This document shows positions 57,037 through 64,000 of a stretch of DNA of 64,000 nt, piece by piece. The DNA comes from Fulvimarina sp. (lineage in GTDB: Bacteria > Pseudomonadota > Alphaproteobacteria > Rhizobiales > Rhizobiaceae): positions 1-64,000 of the forward strand of contig PACL01000039.1 of assembly GCA_002700095.1 (NCBI GenBank), read 5' to 3'. Numbering within the stretch: position 1 is the stretch's first letter; each line of letters begins with the position of its first letter. A program made the position numbers and the translations under genes. Below the pieces are notes generated by a model. That model made no database searches. It worked only from the letters and a program-made list of their open reading frames with translations, and had not been told where the DNA came from.

Positions 57037-57987
57037 ATGAACAACCAGTCATTGGGCCAATCGTTCGGCCAAGCTCTGGAATGGCCGCGCAAGACGCGCG
57101 AGATGCATAACCATCATTTCGATTCGACGGTCTGGAACGATCTCGTCATGCGCGACGACGACATCGTCATCGCCACCTACGCCAAGTCCGGCACGACATG
57201 GATGCAGCAGATCGTCGGGCAGCTGATCTTCCAGGGCGCCGAGGACGTCGACGTCGGCGAGATCTCGCCCTGGGTCGACCTGCGCGTGCCACCGAAGGCG
57301 ATCAAGCTGCCGGCGATCGAGGCACAGACCCACCGGCGGTTCCTGAAGACCCACCTGCCGGTCGACGCGCTGGTGTTCTCGCCGAAGGCCAAATATCTCT
57401 ATATCGGCCGGGACGGGCGCGACGTCGTGTGGAGCATGCACAACCACCATGCGACGGCCAACGCCGCCTGGTACGAGGCGCTCAACGACACGCCCGGCCG
57501 CGTCGGCCCGCCGATCGCGCCGCCGCCGGATTCCAGGCGCCAGTACTTCCTCGACTGGCTCGAGGGCGACGGCCATCCCTTCTGGCCGTTCTTCGAGAAT
57601 GTCCGGTCCTGGTGGGCGATCCGCGATCTGCCGAACGTCCATCTCGTGCATTTCGCCGACCTCAAGGCCGACATGCCGGGCGAGATCGCGCGGATCGCGG
57701 CCTTCCTCGAGATCGACGTCGACAAAGACCGCTGGGAGGCGGTCCTTTCCCATTGCAGCTTCGACTACATGAAGGCCCATGCCGAAAAGTCCGCGCCGCT
57801 GGGCGGAGCGCTCTGGGAGGGCGGTGCCACGAGCTTCATCCATCGCGGCGTCAACGGCCGCTGGCACGACGAACTCCTGCCCGAGGACCTCGCGGCCTAT
57901 GAGGCGAAGGTTGCGGCCGAGCTTTCGCCGGAATGCGCCGACTGGCTGGCCAACGGCGCGCGGCGCGACGCGGCTGCCGCGGCCTGA
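57037..57987 (+). CDS. PAPS-dependent sulfotransferase (cytosolic SULT type)
   Basis: 316 residues. 5'-phosphosulfate loop YAKSGTTWMQQI, 3'-phosphate motif YIGRDGRDVVWSMHNH, and the C-terminal RGVNGRW, the SULT-family arrangement that transfers sulfate from PAPS to alcohols or phenols. No signal peptide. AGGAGG precedes the ATG. No sulfate activation genes lie nearby. The acceptor is unknown. Confidence 0.9.
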   Translation: MNNQSLGQSFGQALEWPRKTREMHNHHFDSTVWNDLVMRDDDIVIATYAKSGTTWMQQIVGQLIFQGAEDVDVGEISPWVDLRVPPKAIKLPAIEAQTHRRFLKTHLPVDALVFSPKAKYLYIGRDGRDVVWSMHNHHATANAAWYEALNDTPGRVGPPIAPPPDSRRQYFLDWLEGDGHPFWPFFENVRSWWAIRDLPNVHLVHFADLKADMPGEIARIAAFLEIDVDKDRWEAVLSHCSFDYMKAHAEKSAPLGGALWEGGATSFIHRGVNGRWHDELLPEDLAAYEAKVAAELSPECADWLANGARRDAAAAA

Positions 57988-58143
57988 CGGCGAGTCGCCT
58001 CATGAACGGGCCTGCCGCATGGACGGGCGGCCCGTCGCGGTGGATGACGGGCCGCCCCTCCGGCGAAGGAAGCGGCAGGTCGGCGGACCTTTGCCCGGCT
58101 CCTTCGGCGGATCGGCTCCTGATCGAGCCGAGCTTCGTGCGGC

Positions 58144-58632
58144 TCAGCCCCTCGCGGCCCGCTCGATCGCCGCGACGTCGATCTTCTTCATCGCCATCAT
58201 CGCCTCCATCACCCGCTTGGCCTTCGCCCGGTCGGGATCGCAGAGAAGGGCCGGCAGGATGTGCGGTACGATCTGCCAGGACAGGCCGTAACGGTCCTTG
58301 ACCCAGCCGCAGGCCTCGCTCTCCGGATGCGCCGACAGGGCGGCGTGGTAGCGGTCGACCTCGTCCTGGCCGTCGCAGTCGATCGACAGGGAGATCGCCT
58401 CGCTGAAGGTGAAGTTCGGCCCGCCATTCAGCGCCTGGAAGCGCCGCCCGAACAGGGTGAAGTCGATCATCAGGACGTTGCCGGCAGAGCCCGAAGGATA
58501 GTCCGCCGGCGCCTGCATGATCCGGTCGATCGAGGAGCCGGGGAAGAGGTCGACATAGAAGCGGGCGGCCTCCTCGCCGTTCGTGTCGAACCACAGGCAG
58601 GTGGCGATCCTGTCCGACATAGCTTGCACCAT
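58144..58632 (-). CDS. PhnB-like VOC-family protein
   Basis: 162 residues from the ATG at 58632, which lies 4 nt after the previous gene's stop; a second ATG at 58620 is possible. The 3-demethylubiquinone-9 3-methyltransferase-like/PhnB fold is seen in LWFDTNGEEAARFYVDLFPG and GPNFTFSEAISLSI. Metal-dependent role unproved. It is the last gene of the detoxification run. Confidence 0.8.
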   Translation of the reverse strand: MVQAMSDRIATCLWFDTNGEEAARFYVDLFPGSSIDRIMQAPADYPSGSAGNVLMIDFTLFGRRFQALNGGPNFTFSEAISLSIDCDGQDEVDRYHAALSAHPESEACGWVKDRYGLSWQIVPHILPALLCDPDRAKAKRVMEAMMAMKKIDVAAIERAARG

Positions 58633-58636
58633 GATC

Positions 58637-59419
58637 TCAGGCCGTCTTGCGCGGGCCGACGAGGCCGAAGCGGGCGCCTTGCGGATCAGCCGAGAGGATC
58701 GTGAAGGAGCCGCCCGGCACCTCGCTAGGACCCTCCAGCGCCTTGCCGCCGGCAGATTCCAGCCGCCGATGCGCCGCGTCGATATCGTCGACGGAGAAAT
58801 AGACCAGCCAGCCCGCCGACCCACCCGGCATCTGCGGCATGACGGCGCCGATCCGCGTGTCGCCGGCATACCAGAATTGATAGTCGCCGAGTTCGCCCAT
58901 CGGCATGGCGCCGTCCTGCCTCAGGCCGAGCAGCTCGCCGTAGAAGGCCACCGCCGCGCCCTGATCCGGCGATGCCAGCTCATTCCAGACGCCGTGGCCG
59001 GGAAGGGCGGTCATTCCATCCTGAAAGGCATGGCTCTCCTGCGGGGAGAAACCGAGCATCACATAGAACAAGACGCCCTGTGGATCGGCGAGAAAGGCCA
59101 TCCGGCCGACGTCCGGAATGTCCATCGCCGGCATGTGGACGGCGGCGCCGAGGCCCTTTGCCTTCTCGACCGCGGCGTCGACGTCGCCGACGCCGAAATA
59201 GATCAGCCACATCGGCGGCATCGGCGCGCCCTCCGGCATCCTCATGATGCCGCCGACCGGCCCGTCCTTGGCCGAGCCGACGCGGTAGTCGACGCCGGGC
59301 GGGCCCATCTGCGGCCTCTCGATCGTCCAGCCCAGAACCTTTGCGTAGAAATCCTGGGCGCCGTCCTGGTCGCTGGTCAGGAGCTCGTACCAGATCGGGG
59401 TGCCGTGAACATTGGGCAT
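58637..59419 (-). CDS. Two-domain VOC (glyoxalase/bleomycin resistance) protein
   Basis: 260 residues with two tandem VOC domains: residues about 1-125 (TPIWYELLTSDQDGAQDFYA) and 130-260 (GVWNELASPDQGAAVAFYG). The fold binds metal and small molecules such as glutathione adducts or antibiotics. GGAGG precedes the ATG. It lies between DUF1428 and PhnB-like genes. Confidence 0.85.
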   Translation of the reverse strand: MPNVHGTPIWYELLTSDQDGAQDFYAKVLGWTIERPQMGPPGVDYRVGSAKDGPVGGIMRMPEGAPMPPMWLIYFGVGDVDAAVEKAKGLGAAVHMPAMDIPDVGRMAFLADPQGVLFYVMLGFSPQESHAFQDGMTALPGHGVWNELASPDQGAAVAFYGELLGLRQDGAMPMGELGDYQFWYAGDTRIGAVMPQMPGGSAGWLVYFSVDDIDAAHRRLESAGGKALEGPSEVPGGSFTILSADPQGARFGLVGPRKTA

Positions 59420-59460
59420 GCAAGGCCTCCTGTTGTTCGTCCGAGAGACTTCGGGCGCTG

Positions 59461-60168
59461 TCAGACCACCTCGAAGCCGGCGAAGATCATGCGCTTGCCG
59501 TCGAAGGGCATCTCGGGCGGCATCGTCGCCATCCGCTCGTCTTCCATCACCGCCTTCATGCCGGCGTCGCGGGTCTCCTTGTCGGGCCATTCGAGAAAGG
59601 CGAAGATGACGTTTTCGCCTTTCTCGGCATGGGCGGCCCGGAAGAAGTCGGTCACCTCGCCGCGCGGGACATCGACGCCCCAGGCTTCGACGTCCCGCCT
59701 CGCGCCGTGGTCGCGGAACATCGGCCAGGCGGTCAACGCCATGTCGCGAAAGGCCTCGCGCTTGCCCGCCGGCACGGGAATGACGAAGCCGTCGACAAAG
59801 CCGCCCTCGACGGCCTCGCCCTCGTCCATCAGCGGCTCGAAGCCGCCGAAGATCATCCGCTTGCCGTCGAAGGGCATGTCCCCCAATTCGGCCATGCGCG
59901 GGTCCGACATCATCTTGTCGAAGCAGGTCCTGGCGGTCGCAGCGTCCGGGAATTCCATCCAGCCGAAGGCGACGGTTTCGTCCTCCTTCGCCGCGACGGC
60001 ACCCTTGAAGTCGTTGACCTTGCCGTCCGGAACGTCGACGCCCCAGGCATCGACGACGCGGCTCGCGCCGAACTCGCGCATCAGCTCGGCAGCCTTGCGG
60101 GCATGCTCGATGAAGGCCAGGCGTTTCGCGGTCGGAACCGCGGTCACGAAGCCCTGGATGTAGGTCAT
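59461..60168 (-). CDS. Tandem DUF1428 protein
   Basis: 235 residues built of two DUF1428 units: residues 1-117 (YIQGFVTAVPTAKRLAFIEH) and 118-235 (FVDGFVIPVPAGKREAFRDM); both end in MPFDGKRMIFGGFE/AGFE. DUF1428 is a dimeric alpha-beta barrel fold of unknown role. The internal duplication may replace the homodimer. AGGGAGAG precedes the ATG. Confidence 0.88.
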   Translation of the reverse strand: MTYIQGFVTAVPTAKRLAFIEHARKAAELMREFGASRVVDAWGVDVPDGKVNDFKGAVAAKEDETVAFGWMEFPDAATARTCFDKMMSDPRMAELGDMPFDGKRMIFGGFEPLMDEGEAVEGGFVDGFVIPVPAGKREAFRDMALTAWPMFRDHGARRDVEAWGVDVPRGEVTDFFRAAHAEKGENVIFAFLEWPDKETRDAGMKAVMEDERMATMPPEMPFDGKRMIFAGFEVV

Positions 60169-60234
60169 TTCTCTCTCCCTCATGTTTGTCGGCGCCGGGC
60201 AAAGGATCCGCAGGATCATCGCTTGCGGCGCTTG

Positions 60235-60672
60235 TCAGCCTGCCGCCGGGCCGCCTTCGGCCATGGCCTTTTCCATGGCCTCGAGATCCATCCAGGCGAC
60301 TTCCCAGATGTGCCCGTCCGGATCCTCGTAGGAGCGGCCATACATGAAGCCATGATCCTGCTTCGGCGTCGGATCGGCCGTGCCGCCGGCGGCAACCGCC
60401 TTGTCGACCGCCGCGTCGCAGGCCTCGCGGGTTTCCACCATCAGGCAGAGCAGCATCTGGGCGCTGGTCCTGGCATCCGGGATGGTCTTCGTCGTGAAGT
60501 CCCGCCAGCGCTGGTGGGACATCAGCATGACGTGGATGGTGTCCGAGATCACCATTCCGGACGTGGTTTCGTTGGAGAACCGGTCGTTCTTCGTTGCGCC
60601 GAGCGCTTCGTAGAAGCCACTGGAACGCGGAACATCGCTGACGGGGAGATTGATGAAGATCTTCTGGCTCAT
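60235..60672 (-). CDS. VOC-family protein (glyoxalase-like)
   Basis: 145 residues, single VOC fold (KIFINLPVSDVPRSSGFYEALG ... YEDPDGHIWEVAWMD). Commonly found in the same kind of detoxification operons. ATG at 60672. Its substrate is unknown. Confidence 0.85.
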   Translation of the reverse strand: MSQKIFINLPVSDVPRSSGFYEALGATKNDRFSNETTSGMVISDTIHVMLMSHQRWRDFTTKTIPDARTSAQMLLCLMVETREACDAAVDKAVAAGGTADPTPKQDHGFMYGRSYEDPDGHIWEVAWMDLEAMEKAMAEGGPAAG

Positions 60673-60738
60673 GGACGATTCACTTCACTTTACGGCGGAT
60701 CGATCGGTTTCGTCCGGGGTGAGGCCGGGCGTGCGGCT

Positions 60739-61398
60739 TCAGTCCCGGTCCGGCGCGCCGAGGGGAAAGAGCGGGCGAAAGGGCCGGGCCGCCTCGATGC
60801 AGCGGGCGAAAGAGGGGCGGGCGTTCAGCCGCTGGCGATAGGCGGTGACGGCCGGAAAGCGATCGCCGATCGGATGCGTCCAGTCGGCATAGAAGAGCTG
60901 CGGCGCGGCGGAACAGTCGGCAAGGGAGAAGGCCGCGCCCGCCACCCATTCGCGGCCCTGCATGTGCCGGTCGAGATGGGCATAGGCGGTGTCGAGCAGC
61001 GCTCCGGCGCGTTCGACGCCGGCAGGGTCGCGCTTGTCCTCGGGGCACAGGGCGTCGATGACGAATTTCTGCTGGGGCGTTGCGACATAGTTGTCGAAGA
61101 AGCGGTCCCAGAAGCGCACCTCCAGCGCCGTTGCCGGGTCTTCGGGGATCAGCCGGACGGGGCCGGGGTGATGCAGCGCCAGATGCTCGATGATGATCGA
61201 GGCTTCGATCACCGGCCGGCCGTCGTCGAGCAGCATCGGGAACTTGCCGATCAGCCAGTGGGCCTTCAGTTCCTTGTAGGCCTCCGGTGCGTCGGGCCCG
61301 ATCATGCGGAATTCGAAGGCCGTGTCGTTCTCGTAGAGCGCGATCAGTGCCTTATGGCAGTAGGAGGAGAAGGGATGGGCGAAGAGTTGCAGCGTCAC
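60739..61398 (-). CDS. Glutathione S-transferase family protein
   Basis: 219 residues. Thioredoxin-like N-terminal domain (FAHPFSSYCHKALIALYEN, GKFPMLLDDGRPVIEASIII) and helical C-terminal domain. GTG start overlaps the DHFR-like gene stop (GTGA), so the two are coupled. It probably conjugates electrophiles to glutathione. Confidence 0.88.
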   Translation of the reverse strand: MTLQLFAHPFSSYCHKALIALYENDTAFEFRMIGPDAPEAYKELKAHWLIGKFPMLLDDGRPVIEASIIIEHLALHHPGPVRLIPEDPATALEVRFWDRFFDNYVATPQQKFVIDALCPEDKRDPAGVERAGALLDTAYAHLDRHMQGREWVAGAAFSLADCSAAPQLFYADWTHPIGDRFPAVTAYRQRLNARPSFARCIEAARPFRPLFPLGAPDRD

Positions 61399-62006
61399 GC
61401 CTGGTCCTCCAGCGCGAAAGAGCCGGTTTCGACGGCGCCGGACGGATCGTAGACGGCGATGGTCACGCCGCTCTCCGAGACCCGGTGATCGACGAGCTTG
61501 AAGGCCGTCGGCATGGCGCCGGGAAGCGCTCGCTTGCCGCTGCCGAGAATGATCGGAAAGGTGAGGAGAAACAGCCGGTCGATCAGGCCGTTCTCGATGA
61601 GGCCAGGATAGATCGTGCTCGATCCCTGGACGATCAGCCTTGGTCCTTCCGTCGCCTTCAGCGCCTTGACGGCCGCGAAATCGGCCAGCCGGTGGGAGTT
61701 CTGCCAGGCGAGGGGCTCGCCCGACGAGGTCAGCACATGCTTTCCCGCCGCGTTGAACTTGTCGGCAAAGGGATCGTTTTCGATCCTCGGCCAGTGGGCG
61801 GCGAAGATGTCGTAGGTTCTTCGCCCGAGGAGCAGGTCGAACTCGCCCGCGAAGACTTCGTCGATGAAGGCGCCGGTGGTGTCGCTGAAATGCGGGACCA
61901 CCCAGCCGCCGAAGGCGAAGCCGCCGCTTTCGTCCTCCTTCGGCCCGCCCGGCGCCTGGACGACGCCGTCGAGGGACTGGAACATGCCGGCAATGATCTG
62001 GCGCAT
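61395..62006 (-). CDS. RibD C-terminal/dihydrofolate reductase-like protein
   Basis: 203 residues. The fold is that of RibD_C/DHFR (IIAGMFQSLDGVVQAPGG, LLLGRRTYDIF, LIVQGSSTIYPGLI). Such stand-alone members are common in stress operons and are not the true folate enzyme. NADPH-dependent reduction likely; substrate unknown. Confidence 0.85.
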   Translation of the reverse strand: MRQIIAGMFQSLDGVVQAPGGPKEDESGGFAFGGWVVPHFSDTTGAFIDEVFAGEFDLLLGRRTYDIFAAHWPRIENDPFADKFNAAGKHVLTSSGEPLAWQNSHRLADFAAVKALKATEGPRLIVQGSSTIYPGLIENGLIDRLFLLTFPIILGSGKRALPGAMPTAFKLVDHRVSESGVTIAVYDPSGAVETGSFALEDQA

Positions 62007-62039
62007 GGAAATCCCTCTCTCGCAGCAGACGCTGCCGGG

Positions 62040-62735
62040 TCAGTCGCGAAGGCTCGGATACCAGTCGGTCCCGCGGCCTTCGGGAGTCGTGTCGAGGATG
62101 ATCCAGAGGGGGTTGAGGTCCGGCGCCATGTGCGGGTCCTGGCCGGGATCGGCGATCTCCATGCCGCCCTCCGGGGCCCAGAAGTGCCGGATCGTGCCGC
62201 TCTTGCGGGAGAAGACGTTGTAGGCCGGCATGTCGCTATCGTGCTCGCCGACATAGTCTGCGGTGTAGTCGCCGGACGGGTCGCTGTAGAGCGTCAGGTT
62301 CCGCCATCGCCGCGTCTCGGCGAGGCTCGCGAGCCGCTCGATCGGCGAGCGGGCGACCATTGCGAAGCCGACGCGCTGCGTAATATGCGGCACTTCGCCG
62401 TCCCAGGAACTCATCGTCGCATTGCACATCGGGCAGAGGTTTTCGCGCGCCGGCCCGTACATGAAGCTGTAGACGACGAGCGTGTCGTGCGGGCCGAAGA
62501 GATCGGCGAGGCCGACCTCGCCGTCCGTCCCGACGAAGCGGTAATCCCTCGTCACCTCGCCGCCGGGCGGCAGGGCGCGGCGCTGGGCCGCCACCCGGGC
62601 GATGTAGCGGCGCAGCTCGATCTCCTCGGTGAGGAGCTCCGTGCGGGCCTGGCGATAGGCGCTGCTCTCATTGGGAAAATGCGCCGGCGCGAGACGAGCG
62701 AGTTCGCCCGCCGGCTTCAGCTCGGCATCCTGCAT
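62040..62735 (-). CDS. DUF899-family thioredoxin-like protein
   Basis: 231 residues. A thioredoxin-like fold with LVVYSFMYGPARENLCPMCNAT, in which the CPMC resembles a redox pair. It is widespread beside DHFR-like, VOC and GST genes. Function not established. ATG at 62735. Confidence 0.88.
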   Translation of the reverse strand: MQDAELKPAGELARLAPAHFPNESSAYRQARTELLTEEIELRRYIARVAAQRRALPPGGEVTRDYRFVGTDGEVGLADLFGPHDTLVVYSFMYGPARENLCPMCNATMSSWDGEVPHITQRVGFAMVARSPIERLASLAETRRWRNLTLYSDPSGDYTADYVGEHDSDMPAYNVFSRKSGTIRHFWAPEGGMEIADPGQDPHMAPDLNPLWIILDTTPEGRGTDWYPSLRD

Positions 62736-62770
62736 GTGTCGTCTCCTTCCCCGCGACGAAGGCGGCGGTC

Positions 62771-63445
62771 TCAGGCGGCCCGTTCGTAGCGATGGGCGTT
62801 CTGTGCGAAGGCCTCGAGCTGCTCACTCAGCGCCCGCTGGAAGGCGGGACGGGCGGTGCAGCGCTCGAGGTAGCGGGAGAGAGCCGGATAGTGGGAGAGG
62901 AGATCGCTGTGGCCGAGATCGCGCAGCACCGTCGCCATCAGGATGTCCGGCGCGGAGAACGCGCCGGCGAGATGGTCGCGGTCGGCGAGCGCTGCCTGCA
63001 GCTGGGTGAGGCGGGTCTCGACCGCCGCCACGGCGCGGGGGCGTAGCCGCGTCTTCAGATCCTCGTCGTCGAGGAAGAAGACCACCTCGGCGAGGCGCGC
63101 GACCACCGGCTCGATGGGGTTGAGCGCGGCGAAGGTCCAGGCCAGAGCCTGTCTGCGGCCTGCGGGGTCTTTCGGCAGGAGATGGTCGCTCGCCTCGGCG
63201 ATGCTCCAGACGATGGCGCCGGATTCGAACATCGAACCGCCGTCCATCTCGATCGCCGGGACCTGGGCAAAGGGCTGGCGGGCGAGATGCTCCGCCTCCA
63301 GCTTCTGCTGGTGGTCGATCAGCCGGGCCTCGTAGGGCAGGTTCGCCTCGTTCAGCGCCCAGCGCACCCGAAGGTCGCGGACATGGCCCTGGGCGAAGGA
63401 CGGCACCCAGTCATAGGCGGTGACGACGACGCTGGCATTCTGCAT
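62771..63445 (-). CDS. Glutathione S-transferase family protein
   Basis: 224 residues. N-terminal domain with AYDWVPSFAQGHVRDLRVRW and QPFAQVPAIEMDGGSMFESGAI, then the helical C-terminal domain. GGGAGG precedes the ATG at 63445; a longer frame crosses the marR promoter. It is the first gene of the detoxification run and diverges from marR, so MarR probably represses it. Confidence 0.9.
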   Translation of the reverse strand: MQNASVVVTAYDWVPSFAQGHVRDLRVRWALNEANLPYEARLIDHQQKLEAEHLARQPFAQVPAIEMDGGSMFESGAIVWSIAEASDHLLPKDPAGRRQALAWTFAALNPIEPVVARLAEVVFFLDDEDLKTRLRPRAVAAVETRLTQLQAALADRDHLAGAFSAPDILMATVLRDLGHSDLLSHYPALSRYLERCTARPAFQRALSEQLEAFAQNAHRYERAA

Positions 63446-63473
63446 GGGAACCTCCCGTTCCGAGCTGGCGCAG

Positions 63474-63502
63474 TTGACAAACAAGTTGATATCAACATAA
63501 AA
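63474..63502 (+). promoter_or_regulatory. marR promoter with palindromic operator in the spacer
   Basis: TTGACA (63474-63479), a 17-nt spacer, and ATAAAA (63497-63502). The perfect palindrome GTTGATATCAAC fills 63485-63496, just upstream of -10, a typical MarR operator location. The predicted start point (about 63509) coincides with the ATG at 63508, so the mRNA may be leaderless. Confidence 0.7.
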
Positions 63503-63507
63503 GAACC

Positions 63508-63981
63508 ATGTCAAACCGAAATGATTCGCCCGCCGATCCATCGCCTGCCGTCCCCCTCACCATCACGCTGCGCGTTCGCGACACCTGCCTCTGTCTTCAC
63601 ACGCAGCGCGCGGCGCGGAGCATCGCCCGCAAGTTCGACGAGGCGTTCCGGCCGCTGGACCTGAAGAGCGGCCAGTTCTCGCTTCTGATGTCGCTGAACC
63701 GGCCGGAGCCGCCGACCCTCGGCGCCGTGGCGCAGCTTCTCGGCATGGACCGCACGACGCTGACGGCGAACCTCAAACCCCTTGAGAGGCGGGGCCTCGT
63801 CGAGGTGCGGCCGGACACGGCGGACCGGCGCTCGCGCCGGCTGGCGCTGACGGAAGCGGGCAGGGGGCTGCTCGTCGACGCGGTGCCGCTCTGGGAGCGG
63901 ACGCAGGCCGAGCTCGAAACGGCGCTCGGCCTCGCCGTCGAGCCGGACCGGCTGCGGGCGGGGCTCGACGCTCTCGGCTGA
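63508..63981 (+). CDS. MarR-family transcriptional regulator
   Basis: 157 residues. Winged HTH with LGAVAQLLGMDRTTLTANL and RRGLVEVRPDTADRRSRRL (the wing). The N-terminus has Cys-Leu-Cys-Leu (CLCL), which could be redox-sensing. No ribosome site precedes the ATG. It is divergent from the GST-DUF899 run and likely regulates it and itself through the palindrome. Ligand unknown. Confidence 0.9.
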   Translation: MSNRNDSPADPSPAVPLTITLRVRDTCLCLHTQRAARSIARKFDEAFRPLDLKSGQFSLLMSLNRPEPPTLGAVAQLLGMDRTTLTANLKPLERRGLVEVRPDTADRRSRRLALTEAGRGLLVDAVPLWERTQAELETALGLAVEPDRLRAGLDALG

Positions 63982-64000
63982 GTGGCCGTGCGAAGCGCCG

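Overview
The window is very GC-rich, with strong G/C third-position bias. It carries the conserved gene order of an alphaproteobacterium of the order Hyphomicrobiales (Rhizobiales): secA, parvulin, argJ, GNAT, mutT, then comF, grxC, nitrilase, DUF1178, and ubiG ... lysC, ptsP, prfA, prmC, DUF4167. Genus cannot be fixed from sequence reading alone. No tRNA, rRNA, CRISPR array, transposase, phage gene or replication origin was recognised.

Left part (1-11,000): an oxalate catabolism locus, all on the minus strand. It holds oxalyl-CoA decarboxylase (oxc), formyl-CoA:oxalate CoA-transferase (frc), a divergent SucC/SucD-like pair, an oxalate/formate antiporter-family transporter, a fused NDP-forming acyl-CoA synthetase and the start of a canonical sucC. 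Variants of one palindrome (TGGCAT...ATGCCA) lie before the oxc-frc, SucC-like and synthetase units, and also before an unannotated 45-codon gene on the plus strand. This suggests one regulon that includes a hidden small protein.

11,000-19,900: an AraC-type regulator diverges from a copper amine oxidase followed by a polyamine-type ABC transporter (binding protein, ATPase, two permeases) and a 55-residue Cys-rich membrane peptide. This looks like an amine uptake and oxidation unit. An AT-hook protein follows, and a Hyphomicrobiales intergenic palindrome overlaps its stop codon.

20,000-32,000: YbaK-type deacylase, an NAD-dependent sugar epimerase-like gene with a divergent LysR regulator, rho (isolated here), a gluconate permease/kinase pair, cytochrome b561, and an operon of exported phosphatase, response regulator and histidine kinase, then ilvD.

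32,300-43,300: the housekeeping block (secA outward), interrupted by an orphan Flp pilin pair. 43,500-57,000: ubiG and lysC-ptsP-prfA-prmC-DUF4167. Between ubiG and lysC sits an overlapping four-gene cassette (GT2 glycosyltransferase, acyl-CoA dehydrogenase-like protein, PIG-L deacetylase, NodS-like methyltransferase), the best candidate for an undescribed biosynthetic system.

57,000-64,000: a SULT-type sulfotransferase, then an eight-gene minus-strand run of detoxification-type enzymes (VOC/PhnB, DUF1428, DUF899, GST, DHFR-like). It is headed by a divergent marR whose promoter contains a perfect palindrome and appears to start transcription at the ATG.
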